38,180 nucleotides of DNA, from positions 1-38,180 of the forward strand of contig JAJRYT010000005.1 in the NCBI GenBank assembly GCA_024275635.1. The letters are read 5' to 3'. Positions 7,097 through 15,447 of this stretch are shown in pieces (positions within the stretch are counted from its first letter, which is position 1; each line of letters opens with the position of its first letter). Source of the DNA: Chloroflexota bacterium. GTDB lineage: Bacteria > Chloroflexota > Anaerolineae > Promineifilales > Promineifilaceae. A program made the translations under genes and the position numbers. The notes under the pieces are model-generated. The model had not been told where the DNA came from and did not search any database. It saw only the letters and a program-made list of their open reading frames with translations.

Positions 7097-8113
7097 ATGC
7101 GCAAGAAAGTTATTTTGATTACCGGGGCTGTTGGCGAAATTGGACAGGCCCTCATCCAAAGTCTGGCGGAATCGGATGCCAACGATCTGCTAACATTAGA
7201 CTTACAGCCCTTACCGGCTGATTTGCAACATTTATCCACGCATATCCAGGGGGATATTTTAGATAAGAATCTGCTTACCCGTCTGGTGACGGAATATGAA
7301 TTTGATACCGTCTTTCACTTGGCGGCGCTGCTTTCTGCCAGGGGGGAATTTGCGCCGGAGTTGGCTCACCGGGTTAACGTAGAAGGGACGCTGGGATTGC
7401 TGCAACTGGCGGCTGAGCAGTCGCAGCGGCGCGGTGATCCCGTTCGCTTCATCTTTCCCAGTTCCATTGCTGTTTATGGTCTGCCTGACTTGGAAACAAA
7501 AGCCCGCGATTATTTTGTCCGCGAATGGGATTGGAATCATCCCACAACCATGTATGGCTGCAACAAGCTGTACTGCGAGCAATTGGGAGCGTATTACAGT
7601 CGCCATTATCAGCAGTTGGCCGCTGCCAGCCCGGTCATGCTTGATTTTCGCAGCATTCGCTTTCCCGGATTGATCAGCGCTTTCACCACGCCCACTGGCG
7701 GCACCAGCGATTATGGGCCGGAGATGCTGCACGCGGCGGCGCAGGACAACCCCTATGCCTGTTTTGTACGCGAAGACAGTGTGATTCCATTTATGGCGAT
7801 GCCCGATGCGGTGATGGCGCTGCTCAAGCTGGCGCAAGCGCCGCGGGAGCGACTCACGCGAACGGTGTATAATATTACCAGTTTTAGCCTGACGGCGGCC
7901 GAAATTCGAGATTTGGTGGCGCAGGCGTTTCCCAATGCGATCATCAGCTTTGAAGCGGATGGGAAGCGGCAGAGGATTATTGACAGCTGGCCGGCGGGAT
8001 TGATTGATAAAGCGGCTCATCGGGATTGGGGTTGGGAACCGGCGTATGGGGCGGAACGGGCGTTTAATGAATATCTGATTCCCAATATTATGAAGCGGTA
8101 CCGCGATGTTTGA
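7097..8113 (+). CDS. NAD-dependent epimerase/dehydratase, SDR-type L-threonine 3-dehydrogenase-like
   Basis: The protein is 338 residues of the extended SDR family. The Rossmann motif is [12 protein letters not shown] at the N-terminus; the catalytic triad is SSIAVYG and YGCNK (YxxxK). The segment [11 protein letters not shown]...[13 protein letters not shown] and [18 protein letters not shown] strongly resembles the SDR-type threonine dehydrogenases, which oxidise L-threonine to 2-amino-3-ketobutyrate. A nucleotide-sugar epimerase is the alternative, but the PGLIS...GGTSDY region is characteristic of the former. There is a good GGAG ribosome site. Its stop overlaps the start of the CDF exporter by eight bases, so the two are translationally coupled. 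No Kbl ligase is visible nearby. Confidence 0.8.
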   Translation: MRKKVILITGAVGEIGQALIQSLAESDANDLLTLDLQPLPADLQHLSTHIQGDILDKNLLTRLVTEYEFDTVFHLAALLSARGEFAPELAHRVNVEGTLGLLQLAAEQSQRRGDPVRFIFPSSIAVYGLPDLETKARDYFVREWDWNHPTTMYGCNKLYCEQLGAYYSRHYQQLAAASPVMLDFRSIRFPGLISAFTTPTGGTSDYGPEMLHAAAQDNPYACFVREDSVIPFMAMPDAVMALLKLAQAPRERLTRTVYNITSFSLTAAEIRDLVAQAFPNAIISFEADGKRQRIIDSWPAGLIDKAAHRDWGWEPAYGAERAFNEYLIPNIMKRYRDV

Positions 8114-9017
8114 GCGAACAAATTTGACACGGTTTGCCTGGCTTTCGATTGGCACGGCCGTTCTCACCATTCTGCTTAAAGTAACCGCTTATGCCCTGAC
8201 CGGCTCGGTCGGGCTGTTGTCGGATGCGCTGGAGTCGGGCGTGAACCTGGTGGCGGCCATCTTTGCCCTGATTAGCCTGACTATTGCCGCGCAGCCGCCG
8301 GATGAAGGGCATGACTATGGTCATACCAAAGCGGAATATTTTTCCAGCGGCGCTGAGGGGCTGATGATTTTATTTGCGGCCGGTACGATTGCTTATTCGG
8401 CGGTGCCGCGCCTTTTCAATCCGCAGCCTTTGGAACAAGTAGGTATTGGATTGGCCGTGTCGTTGGCGGCCGGACTGGCTAATTTTTTTGTGGCCCGCGT
8501 TTTGCTGCGAGCGGGCCGCCAATACAATTCAATTACGCTGACAGCCGACGCCCGCCATCTACTGACTGATGTGTGGACGTCTGTCGGGGTTATCCTGGGG
8601 ATTGGAGCGGTAGCGCTCACCGGCTGGCAGCGGCTTGATCCCCTCATCGCCATTGCTGTGGCCGCGCAAATTGTGTATGCCGGTGTCAAACTTATGCGTC
8701 AGGCTGCTCTGGGACTCATGGATACGGCGCTACCGCCGGAGGAGATGGAGAAGGTAACGGCCGTGTTAACTCATTACCAGACTAAAGATATCAACTTCCA
8801 TGCGCTGCGCAGCCGTCAGTCGGGCGCAAACCGGTTTGTGTCCGTCCACATCCAGGTGCCGGGGACATGGAGCGTGAAAAAAGGACACACGCTGTTAGAG
8901 GAGATTGAGCGCGACTTGCGTCAGGCGATCCCGCCCGTCACCGTTTTCACGCATCTGGAACCCATTGAAGACCCGGTTTCCTGGCAGGACATTTCGTTGC
9001 ACCGCGAGAACGATTAA
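8106..9017 (+). CDS. Cation diffusion facilitator (CDF) family metal exporter
   Basis: The protein is 303 residues: six predicted membrane helices, then a C-terminal cytoplasmic ferredoxin-like domain ([15 protein letters not shown]... to HLEPIEDP). CDF landmarks are [18 protein letters not shown] in helix 2, [18 protein letters not shown] after it, and [16 protein letters not shown] with the HxxxD metal pair in helix 5. In helix 2 the usual second acidic ligand is replaced by the DALES...N arrangement, so metal selectivity (Zn, Mn or Fe) cannot be assigned. It overlaps the preceding SDR gene by eight bases. Confidence 0.88.
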   Translation: MFERTNLTRFAWLSIGTAVLTILLKVTAYALTGSVGLLSDALESGVNLVAAIFALISLTIAAQPPDEGHDYGHTKAEYFSSGAEGLMILFAAGTIAYSAVPRLFNPQPLEQVGIGLAVSLAAGLANFFVARVLLRAGRQYNSITLTADARHLLTDVWTSVGVILGIGAVALTGWQRLDPLIAIAVAAQIVYAGVKLMRQAALGLMDTALPPEEMEKVTAVLTHYQTKDINFHALRSRQSGANRFVSVHIQVPGTWSVKKGHTLLEEIERDLRQAIPPVTVFTHLEPIEDPVSWQDISLHREND

Positions 9018-9109
9018 AGCGAGTTTGTGAGAAGGCATATCTCAGTTATGCCTAAACTGGTTGTTTCATCACTTGACACCTGTTGTTTGAAGTCTGATAC
9101 TTAACATCC

Positions 9110-10036
9110 ATGAGCGAATACCTGAAGGTCTACGAAGTTGGCCCCCGCGATGGTTTGCAAAATGAAGCCAAACCCGTTAATACGGAACAAAAAAACCACC
9201 TCATTGACAGCCTTGTTGCCGCCGGTTTACAACATATCGAGCTAACCAGTTTTGTTCATCCCCAGGCAGTGCCGCAAATGGCCGACGCCGACGTCGTTTC
9301 CCAACGGGCGCGCCATGAATACCCTGGCATAGATTTTGTGGGATTGGTTTTCAACCAGCGCGGCTATGACCGGGCGCTGGCGGCGGGCTGTAAATCAATG
9401 GCCTTCGGCGTTTATGTTAGCGAGTCGTTCAGTCAAAACAACACGCGCATGTCATCCCAACGTGCCCTGGAGATTACCCGCGATCTGGTCGCTCAGGCGA
9501 AGCGGGATGGCATCTGGACACGTGTTTATGTAATGACGGCCTGGGTTTGCCCATTTGAAGGGCCGACGAATCCGTTTAAGACGATTGCGGTTGCCGAGAA
9601 AATTTGGGAGCTGGGCGCTGATGAACTGGCGATTGCCGATACGATCGGCCACGCCAACCCGTTGGAGGTTGGCCGGTTGATGGAAGATTTGGGGCGGCGG
9701 CTGGATATGAGCAAGCTGGCTGTTCATTTGCACGATACGCAGGCTTTGGGGTTGGCTAATGCGACGACGGCCATCCAGGCCGGGGTACGTATTATTGACA
9801 GCAGTGTGGGCGGGCTGGGCGGCTGCCCCTTTGCGCCCGGCGCGGCCGGCAATCTGGCCACGGAGGACCTGGTGTTTATGGCTTACAAGATGGGCCTGGG
9901 AACCGGGGTTGATTTTGATGCGCTCTGGCAAATCATCTACGATCTGGAGGAGATGGTGGGCCACCCGACAGGCGGCCGTATTCGCCCCTGGTGGGAGAGT
10001 ACGTGTAATATTGAGCCACGAGTTGAGTTTAAGTAA
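9110..10036 (+). CDS. mvaB: Hydroxymethylglutaryl-CoA lyase
   Basis: The protein is 308 residues, the normal bacterial length, with a TIM barrel of the HMGL-like family. YEVGPRDGLQNE carries the catalytic Arg and metal-binding Asp; ELTSFVHPQAVPQMAD, AVHLHDTQALGLAN (metal-binding His pair) and the signature GLGGCPFAPGAAGNLATED with the catalytic Cys are all present. It cleaves HMG-CoA to acetoacetate and acetyl-CoA, the last step of leucine breakdown. No other leucine-catabolic gene is in the window. The preceding 90-base gap separates it from the CDF gene. Confidence 0.93.
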   Translation: MSEYLKVYEVGPRDGLQNEAKPVNTEQKNHLIDSLVAAGLQHIELTSFVHPQAVPQMADADVVSQRARHEYPGIDFVGLVFNQRGYDRALAAGCKSMAFGVYVSESFSQNNTRMSSQRALEITRDLVAQAKRDGIWTRVYVMTAWVCPFEGPTNPFKTIAVAEKIWELGADELAIADTIGHANPLEVGRLMEDLGRRLDMSKLAVHLHDTQALGLANATTAIQAGVRIIDSSVGGLGGCPFAPGAAGNLATEDLVFMAYKMGLGTGVDFDALWQIIYDLEEMVGHPTGGRIRPWWESTCNIEPRVEFK

Positions 10037-10037
10037 G

Positions 10038-10108
10038 GATGAATGCGGAATGATGAATGCGGAATGTCGTCTCTTTATTCATCATTCATCGCTCATCATT
10101 CATCATTT
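10038..10108. repeat. Heptamer tracts in inverted arrangement
   Basis: GATGAAT-GCGGAAT repeated twice (from about 10038) is followed after ~16 bases by ATTCATC-ATTCATC-GCTCATC-ATTCATC (from about 10078). Both halves have exact period 7 and are roughly reverse complements, so the transcript can fold into a long hairpin. It sits between HMG-CoA lyase and aat and covers the leader of aat. Confidence 0.75.
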
Positions 10109-10116
10109 TTGCGGCA

Positions 10117-10713
10117 ATGGGTGACGCGACTGTGCTATCTCCCGATTTACTCCTTTCCGCTTACAGTCAGGGAGTGTTTCCGATGGCGCATGAGGATGGA
10201 ACGATTTATTGGTATGAACCTGATCCACGCGCTATTTTGCCACTTGATCGGTTTCATGTGTCTCGTTCGTTGGCGCGGGTGGTGAAGAAGAATATTTTTG
10301 AGATTCGGGTGAATACGGCGTTTACGGCCGTTATGCAAGCTTGCGCTGCTCCTGCTTCTGGTCGAGAAGAAACCTGGATCAGCCAGGAGATCATCGCTGC
10401 TTACGTCCGTCTGCATCAATTAGGATTTGCCCACAGCGTAGAAACGTGGTCCGGGGGTAGATTGGTAGGCGGATTATATGGCGTGGCTCTGCGGGGATTA
10501 TTCGCTGGTGAAAGCATGTTTAGCCATCAGACAAATGCCAGCAAAACAGCCCTGGTTTACTTGGTGGAACGGCTGCGAAAACGCCAATTTCGATTGTTAG
10601 ACGTGCAGTTCATGACTGAGCATTTACGCCGGTTTGGGACCATAGAGATTTCAGGCCCGGCATACAAGGAGCGGCTGGCCCAGGCAATGCAGATCCGCAC
10701 CGCTTTTGCCTGA
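10117..10713 (+). CDS. aat: Leucyl/phenylalanyl-tRNA-protein transferase
   Basis: The protein is 198 residues. LLLSAYSQGVFPMAHEDGTIYWYEPDPRAI is the hallmark N-terminal block of Aat; ETWISQEIIAAYVRLHQLGFAHSVETW, GGLYGVALRGLFAGESMFS and LLDVQFMTEHLRRFG follow in order. It adds Leu or Phe from tRNA to proteins with N-terminal Lys or Arg and so feeds the N-end rule pathway. The frame is open further upstream, but that part is heptamer repeat; ATG 10117 gives a family-standard N-terminus although its ribosome site is poor. No clpS or clpA is seen nearby. Confidence 0.92.
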   Translation: MGDATVLSPDLLLSAYSQGVFPMAHEDGTIYWYEPDPRAILPLDRFHVSRSLARVVKKNIFEIRVNTAFTAVMQACAAPASGREETWISQEIIAAYVRLHQLGFAHSVETWSGGRLVGGLYGVALRGLFAGESMFSHQTNASKTALVYLVERLRKRQFRLLDVQFMTEHLRRFGTIEISGPAYKERLAQAMQIRTAFA

Positions 10714-10740
10714 TTGTTTTTCTTGTTTAGGAGGTGTTTG

Positions 10741-11730
10741 ATGATGGAAAGACATGAGTCGTTGGATCCGAATAATGTCCGGTTTTTTAGCGGCCGTTCC
10801 AATCCTGAATTGGCGGCCAAAATTTGCGCCCATCTGAGTGTGCCATTGGAAGAAACCTATTTTTCCCGTTTCAGTAACGATAATCTTTTTGTCCAACTGA
10901 GCGCCAGCGTGCGCGGGCGAATTGTGTACATTGCGCAATCGCTCACGCCGCCGGTCAGTGACCATTTGATGGAACTGCTGATGATGCTGGATATTGCCAA
11001 AGGCGCGGCAGCGCGCGAAATCCATGCCATCATTCCTTACTTTTCCTATGCCCGATCCGACAAAAAAGATGCGCCCCGTATTTCTATCACCGCCCGCCTC
11101 ATTGCCGATTTGCTTAAAGCGGCCGGGGCAACGCATGTGATGACGATGACGCTCCATTCGCCGCAGGTGCATGGTTTTTTTAGCGTGCCCACCGACCCGA
11201 TTACGGCGCGTTCGCTGCTAGGCGATTATTTCCGCCGGCGTGATTTGGACCCGGAAAAATATGTGGTCGTTTCCCCGGATATGGGCCGGGCGGAATCGGC
11301 GGCCCGTTTTGCCGAGCAGTTGAACTTGCCGGTGGCGACGGCCAGTAAAACACGTATTTCGTACACGGAGGTGCAAATTGGCGGCCTGATTAAACGACAG
11401 GTGAAGGGGTTTACGCGTGCGCTGGTGTTTGATGATGAAATCGCTACGGGGGGGTCTGTTTCCCAATTGAGTCAACGATTGGTGAAGAGTGGTATAAAAC
11501 AAATCTCGCTGGTTTGTACGCATGGTTTGTTTTTGGGGAAGGCGTTGGAGAGGGTGACGGCCGTTCCCGAAATCACTGAAATTGTCACCACCGATACCGT
11601 TTACCGGCCGCCGGAAAACAGGCATCCTATGATGAAAGTTTTATCAGTTGCCCCGGCGTTTGGCGACGCGATTCGCTATAATTATCTGCACCAATCCATC
11701 GGCAGTTTGTTTGCCTTTGGCGAATCATAA
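10741..11730 (+). CDS. prs: Ribose-phosphate pyrophosphokinase
   Basis: The protein is 329 residues, close to the usual 310-320. Family blocks seen are RFFSGRSNPELA at the start, FVQLSASVRGRIVYIAQSLTPP, YFSYARSDKKDAPRISITARLIADLL, TLHSPQVHGFF, VVSPDMGRAESAARFAEQL and the PRPP loop VFDDEIATGGS. Enzyme role: ribose-5-phosphate plus ATP gives PRPP. Compared with classical Prs the ATP-loop (ARQDRK) reads ARSDKK and the PRPP loop lacks the usual DTAGT wording, so it belongs to a divergent branch. AGGAGG stands six bases before ATG 10741. It follows aat after 27 bases. Confidence 0.9.
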   Translation: MMERHESLDPNNVRFFSGRSNPELAAKICAHLSVPLEETYFSRFSNDNLFVQLSASVRGRIVYIAQSLTPPVSDHLMELLMMLDIAKGAAAREIHAIIPYFSYARSDKKDAPRISITARLIADLLKAAGATHVMTMTLHSPQVHGFFSVPTDPITARSLLGDYFRRRDLDPEKYVVVSPDMGRAESAARFAEQLNLPVATASKTRISYTEVQIGGLIKRQVKGFTRALVFDDEIATGGSVSQLSQRLVKSGIKQISLVCTHGLFLGKALERVTAVPEITEIVTTDTVYRPPENRHPMMKVLSVAPAFGDAIRYNYLHQSIGSLFAFGES

Positions 11731-11752
11731 TAAAGTTGACATAAATCAAAAG

Positions 11753-11812
11753 GCGGAGATTAAGAGATTTGGGAATATAATTGAAAAAATCCCCTGATCT
11801 CTTAATCCCCGC
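11753..11812. repeat. Long imperfect hairpin before the alpha/beta hydrolase
   Basis: GCGGAGATTAAGAGAT (11753-11768) pairs with ATCTCTTAATCCCCGC (11797-11812) with one mismatch; inner GGGA/TCCC can extend it. It lies between prs and the hydrolase and ends seven bases before the GGAG ribosome site, so it could affect cotranscription or translation. Confidence 0.6.
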
Positions 11813-11832
11813 TCTTGTTGGAGAAAAATGAG

Positions 11833-12666
11833 ATGACTGACCGAAGTGATGATTTTACAATGGCCTACCAGGATACCTGCGACCAAATAACGATGGTGTT
11901 GATTCATGGGTTCCCGTTGGACAGCGCCATGTGGGAGATGCAGCTACAAGATTTGTCGGATGTCGTCCGGTTGGTTGCGCCGGATTTGCGGGGACACGGC
12001 CGTTCCGATTCCGTTCCTGGCCCTTACAGCATGAAAATGTTCTCCGACGACATCGCCGGACTGTTGGAGCATTTGAATATTCACAGCCCGGTTCTGGTTT
12101 GTGGGTTATCCATGGGCGGTTACATCGCTTTAGATTTTTACCGCCGCTATCCGGATCATGTGGCCGGTCTCATCCTCGCCGCCACCCGCGCCGGCGCCGA
12201 TTCCGAAGAAGGTAAAACAGGCCGCGAAGCCGCCGCCGCCGCTGTGAAGGCGGAAGGAACTGGCCCGATCGTGGCCGGTATGCTGCCTAAACTGTTGGCC
12301 CCTGGCTCTTACGAGGATGGCGAATTGGTCGAATTTGTGCAAGAGATCATGGAAGGCGCGTCGGTGGAAGGTGTAATAGGCGCGTTGGCGGCCATGAGAG
12401 ATCGCCCCGATTCTATGCCGATGTTAGCCGATATTGACGTGCCCACACTCATTATTCATGGCGCTGAAGACCAGATTATCCCCGTGTCCGAAGCCGAAGC
12501 GATGTACGAAGCCATTGAGGATGCCGAACTGGTTATCATCCCCGACGCCGGACACCTGCCCAACCTGGAGCAGGTGGATAGTTTCAATGATGCCGTGATT
12601 GATTTTATTGAGGAATTGACGGGTGAAGAGGATTTAGACCACGAGAATGGTCATCACCATCATTGA
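11833..12666 (+). CDS. Alpha/beta-fold hydrolase
   Basis: The protein is 277 residues. The oxyanion region is VLIHGFPLDSAMWEMQ, the nucleophile elbow is CGLSMGGYIALDF (Ser in GxSxGG), the acidic residue is probably in IIHGAEDQIIP, and the catalytic His is in PDAGHLPNLEQ. This is the general 3-oxoadipate enol-lactonase/esterase class; the substrate is not assignable. ATG 11833 is preferred because GGAG lies nine bases before it. The C-terminus ends in an unusual acidic/His-rich tail, DHENGHHHH. The small downstream gap holds a MITE-like element. Confidence 0.85.
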   Translation: MTDRSDDFTMAYQDTCDQITMVLIHGFPLDSAMWEMQLQDLSDVVRLVAPDLRGHGRSDSVPGPYSMKMFSDDIAGLLEHLNIHSPVLVCGLSMGGYIALDFYRRYPDHVAGLILAATRAGADSEEGKTGREAAAAAVKAEGTGPIVAGMLPKLLAPGSYEDGELVEFVQEIMEGASVEGVIGALAAMRDRPDSMPMLADIDVPTLIIHGAEDQIIPVSEAEAMYEAIEDAELVIIPDAGHLPNLEQVDSFNDAVIDFIEELTGEEDLDHENGHHHH

Positions 12667-12686
12667 GTTGGGGAGATTTTTTTATT

Positions 12687-12816
12687 GTCTCACTGTATCT
12701 TCTCAATAAATTGCGGCAAAGACCTGCGAGGTTTCCATAATAGGTATAAATTTTGACCAGCTATCGTATTAAAACCTCGCAGGTCTCCCCGGTTTATTGA
12801 GATGTTACGTCTCACT
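12687..12816. mobile_element. MITE-like element, copy A, with 8-bp target duplication
   Basis: The element is 12695-12808 (114 bp). It is flanked by perfect direct repeats GTCTCACT (12687-12694 and 12809-12816). Its termini are GTATCTTCTCAATAAA and TTTATTGAGATGTTAC, and its inner arms AGACCTGCGAGGTTT and AAACCTCGCAGGTCT are perfect 15-bp complements (12720-12734, 12772-12786). It encodes nothing. It lies between convergent genes; the stop codon of the MNT gene falls inside the right-hand target duplication. A second copy is at 20567-20692. Confidence 0.8.
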
Positions 12817-13126
12817 GTACTAACACACCATTCCTGGCATAGTCCACAATCAAGGATTTTCCAGATTTCCATTCTTCAGGCGTAAATGCTGATGCCTCAA
12901 TGGGGGCAAAGACTTTGTATATGGCCTCGCTTAATATGTCAATGCGTTCCCAATAGCTTTTATTGGCAAAGCTTGATGAAATGACGACGATGTCAATATC
13001 GCTATCTTCACGGACTGTGCCGGTAGCATGAGAGCCAAACAAGATAAGTTGCTCAACCCGGATATTGAGTGACTCTAATGCGTTCTTGAATTGTTTGATT
13101 GTTTTTATAACTGCGTCTTGATCCAT
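12812..13126 (-). CDS. MNT-type nucleotidyltransferase antitoxin
   Basis: This is a 104-residue minimal nucleotidyltransferase. LILFGSHATGTVREDSDIDIVVIS contains the GSxxxG...DxD active site near residues 30-48. Members paired with HEPN proteins act as antitoxins, in studied cases by AMP-adding to the HEPN partner. Here it follows a HEPN gene and overlaps it by 22 bases, the standard arrangement. The C-terminal SLIVDYARNGVLVQ is typical. The stop codon lies in the target duplication of MITE copy A, so the insertion landed at the very end of the gene without truncating it. Confidence 0.88.
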   Translation of the reverse strand: MDQDAVIKTIKQFKNALESLNIRVEQLILFGSHATGTVREDSDIDIVVISSSFANKSYWERIDILSEAIYKVFAPIEASAFTPEEWKSGKSLIVDYARNGVLVQ

Positions 13127-13485
13127 TGGAGCACATCCTTGCTTTTTATAATCATTTCCATCGTCACTTCTGCGGTATAGGCTTCCTGAATTTTAGCCAG
13201 ATCATCCGGATAACGGGTAGCAAGGCTGGCGGTATTCAATTTGGCGATGAACTTTTCTAATTCTTGTTTAGGTCTCTTGCCAATTTTGTCAAGCAAGTAG
13301 AGCAAATTATGAGTCTTGGGCGGCGTTTCATCCATAACCTTGGAAAACAGGCCTTTCAGCCCTTTTTCGATGGACAAATGGCACATGAAAACTGCATAAA
13401 AATAGCGACCGCTGTTAAACATAACTTGGGCCGTATCCATGTCATAATCAGCTTGTTTTAACCATTCTTTGTATTTATCACGCAT
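13105..13485 (-). CDS. HEPN-domain toxin
   Basis: This is a 126-residue helical protein of the HEPN family. It shows WLKQADYDMDTAQVMF, then YFYAVFMCHLSIEKGLKGLF, PPKTHNLLYLLDKIG and ATRYPDDL near the C-terminus, the standard order in the HEPN partner of MNT proteins. HEPN proteins are usually RNases. ATG 13485 has GAGG seven bases upstream; an open extension upstream lacks such a site. The R-x4-6-H catalytic pattern is not unambiguous here, so activity cannot be guaranteed from sequence. Confidence 0.88.
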   Translation of the reverse strand: MRDKYKEWLKQADYDMDTAQVMFNSGRYFYAVFMCHLSIEKGLKGLFSKVMDETPPKTHNLLYLLDKIGKRPKQELEKFIAKLNTASLATRYPDDLAKIQEAYTAEVTMEMIIKSKDVLQWIKTQL

Positions 13486-13673
13486 TTGTCGCCTCAATGG
13501 AGTTGAGTTTCCATGCCAGTATAAGAGAATTCTATTTCCTTGACAATGGAGGGATGAAGCATGAAGCAAGTGGTAGACCGCAGGAGCGTGTCATCGCAGG
13601 GAATAATAACTGGTATCAGATCTTCAAGGGCGTTATCTAGTGAAGATGCATTATTTGAGGTGCGTTTCCAGGT

Positions 13674-13868
13674 CTAAAGCTTGATAAAGGCGCTGGCGCG
13701 TGTGCTGGGGGAGGTCGGGTTGGGGAGTTTGTGGTAGAGCAGGATGGTTTTGCGTAAGGCGTCTACCATGGCGCGGCAGTTTTCGCAGTCGGTTAGATGA
13801 CGCTCGATTTCGGCGCAGACGCCTGAACCATTTCTGTAAAGTAAGGCGTCAATCGTTCGCGCAGCCAC
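13674..13868 (-). CDS. Small zinc-finger anti-sigma-like protein
   Basis: This is a 64-residue reading frame that overlaps the end of the sigma gene by 76 bases. It contains CAEIERHLTDCENCRAMVDAL, the H-x3-C-x2-C pattern of the zf-HC2 anti-sigma domain, with an earlier Cys. The only in-frame start is GTG 13868, without a visible ribosome site, so translation would be coupled to the sigma gene. No membrane helix follows, so this would be a soluble ZAS-type anti-sigma. The first ~17 residues are shared with sigma coding sequence in another frame and may not be part of the fold. Confidence 0.7.
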   Translation of the reverse strand: MAARTIDALLYRNGSGVCAEIERHLTDCENCRAMVDALRKTILLYHKLPNPTSPSTRASAFIKL

Positions 13869-14410
13869 AAACGGGCGCGGTGCAGCCGTACTTTGGCGCT
13901 GGCTGGCGAGATGTCCAGGGTAGCGGCCGTTTCCTGTGTAGACAGCCCTTCCAATTCACGTAAAACAAAAACCGATTTATATTTTTCCGGCAGGTCGTAA
14001 ATGGCCCGCTCTAACTCCTTTTGTACTTCGCTGCTGGCAAAATCTTCTTCTGGCAGACAGCACCAATCAAATAACTGTTTAGGAATGAGACGGCCGTCCT
14101 CTTCGGAAAGCGTTTCTTCAACCGAGAGGATGTACTTTTGTGGCTTCCGCAGGCGCATCATGGCCGCGTTGTAAGCAATTCGGTACAGCCAGGTGCCCAA
14201 GCCTGATCGCCCTTCAAATTTATCAATTGCTTTGAAGGCGCTCAAAAACGTTTCTTGCAGCACATCTTCTGCTTCAGTTTCATTCTGCATTAATCGCAGC
14301 GCCAGCCGGTAAATGGCCGGGGAATGAATCTCGATACATTCGGCGCAGGCCAATTTGTCACCTGCTTGCAGCCGCGCAATCAAGCCAGCTTCATCATAAT
14401 TGTCATTCAT
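13793..14410 (-). CDS. ECF-type RNA polymerase sigma factor
   Basis: The protein is 205 residues. Region 2 is seen in EIHSPAIYRLALRLMQNETEAEDVLQETFLSAFKAI and RSGLGTWLYRIAYNAAMMRLRK. Region 4 is AIYDLPEKYKSVFVLRELEGLSTQETAATLDISPASAKVRLHRAR with the helix-turn-helix. The linker between them is longer than usual (about 50 residues, acidic). The overlapping downstream zinc-finger gene is a likely cognate anti-sigma. The leader carries a 12-bp inverted repeat directly before the ATG. OsmC upstream has its own terminator. Oxidative or thiol stress is a reasonable guess for the signal, from the zinc finger and OsmC neighbour only. Confidence 0.92.
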   Translation of the reverse strand: MNDNYDEAGLIARLQAGDKLACAECIEIHSPAIYRLALRLMQNETEAEDVLQETFLSAFKAIDKFEGRSGLGTWLYRIAYNAAMMRLRKPQKYILSVEETLSEEDGRLIPKQLFDWCCLPEEDFASSEVQKELERAIYDLPEKYKSVFVLRELEGLSTQETAATLDISPASAKVRLHRARLWLRERLTPYFTEMVQASAPKSSVI

Positions 14411-14472
14411 CAGGTTAGATGGTTTTCTCGTTAAATGGTTACGTTTATTGCTTTGCCTGCCACTCTAACCTG
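14411..14472 (-). promoter_or_regulatory. Inverted repeat in the sigma-gene leader
   Basis: CAGGTTAGATGG (14411-14422) and CCACTCTAACCTG (14460-14472) are complementary with one mismatch, with 37 bases between. The repeat abuts the sigma start codon and could be an operator or a leader hairpin that hides the start; no ribosome site is visible. Confidence 0.45.
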
Positions 14473-14494
14473 TGAAATGCGAAAATGCAAACCG

Positions 14495-14539
14495 CAAAAA
14501 ACAAAAAACCCGCGCCTGGTCCAATCAGGCGCGGGTTTT
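14495..14539 (-). terminator. Rho-independent terminator of the OsmC gene
   Basis: On the minus strand a GC-rich stem (AAAACCCGCGCCTG paired with CAGGCGCGGGTTTT, 7-base loop) is followed by a T-rich tail TTTTTTGTTTTTT. It stands about 23 bases beyond the OsmC stop. This is the best intrinsic terminator in the window. Confidence 0.85.
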
Positions 14540-14561
14540 GGGTGGGCCTATTTTTTAAGAA

Positions 14562-14969
14562 TCATGCCGGAACAGCTTCTGTCGTGCTGGCGCTGATTTC
14601 GAATTGGGGGGGATGCTCGAAATGTTTTTTAACAGCACACTGGTCGGCGGCACGGATAACGGCCGTCTTATACTTCTCCGGGAAAGTGGGCGGCAGTTGA
14701 ATATCCAGCTTCACCTTGTTGACTAAACCTGTCATCCGGTTCGCTTCCAGACTTTGCGCAATGCGGATACCTTCCGCTGAAATACCACGCTGGCGGCAAA
14801 AACCTAAAACATAAATACCGGCGCAGGTGCCAAGTGACGCCAAAAACGTAGCAAATGGTGTTGGCGCATCCGGCTGGTAGCCAAAAGCGGGCTGGTCCGT
14901 AGGAACGGTGAACGGACCAAAATGGGCATCTACACGGGAGCCGCCGGGAAAATCAATAACCATGTCCAT
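14562..14969 (-). CDS. OsmC/Ohr-family protein
   Basis: The protein is 135 residues. It shows FPGGSRVDAHFGPFTVPTDQP, then TPFATFLASLGTCAGIYVLGFCRQRG with the conserved peroxidatic-type Cys in LGTCAG, and a second Cys in the DQCAVKKHFEHPP segment near the C-terminus. The family reduces organic hydroperoxides using two cysteines, though many OsmC-like proteins have unknown substrates. ATG 14969 is chosen because AGGAGA lies nine bases upstream. It is a single-gene transcript ending at a clear terminator. Confidence 0.85.
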   Translation of the reverse strand: MDMVIDFPGGSRVDAHFGPFTVPTDQPAFGYQPDAPTPFATFLASLGTCAGIYVLGFCRQRGISAEGIRIAQSLEANRMTGLVNKVKLDIQLPPTFPEKYKTAVIRAADQCAVKKHFEHPPQFEISASTTEAVPA

Positions 14970-15447
14970 GTGAATAACTCTCCTCAATTAAATCAAGATG
15001 TATTAGCCAGGGCTGCCGGTGCAGGGATGACATCATCATTGCCGGAATTGCCCATGCTGCCTGATTAGATGCAGCGGCGCATGAATGGTTACAAACGTAA
15101 TAACGATTACTTAAAAAGTTGACCCTCTCGCCTATCCTTCAACAGTAAACCAATTTCCACAGATTTACTTACAGGAAAATAATCATGACCTCAGCCCTGG
15201 GCGTTAGCTTCAGAATTCATAACAAAAAACTACCAGCATTATTATTGTTTCCCCTTCATGTAGCATGCCCTATGTTGTTTATCATGGGTAAAAATGACGC
15301 CCATCCCCCGCCAGAAGTCCCACCCCCGGAAAAACCTCCGAATCTCCTGTACCAATTTCATAATCTCAACTCTTGATGGTGACGCTTCCCATAGCTGTTC
15401 ATCCCAGGGACAAGACCCCGGAAACCAACGTTTCATGGAGAAATGAC
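14970..15447. other. Intergenic region between OsmC and egtD
   Basis: About 480 bases separate divergent genes. Short open frames on both strands (for example 15185-15376 plus) have no family resemblance and are not called. No repeat tract, tRNA or riboswitch was recognised; promoters for both genes must be here. Confidence 0.4.

Noticed and set aside
7259..8170. Long open frame (303 codons) antisense to the SDR gene
   Set aside because: Its translation is rich in Arg, Gln and His with no family resemblance, while the opposite strand encodes a complete SDR enzyme.
12620..12666. Vector or cloning artefact because of a His-rich end
   Set aside because: Only four consecutive His, preceded by native-looking sequence and followed by genomic DNA with a MITE.
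15185..15376. Small open frame between OsmC and egtD
   Set aside because: It has an acceptable AGGAAAA before ATG but no recognisable domain, and a comparable frame exists on the other strand.
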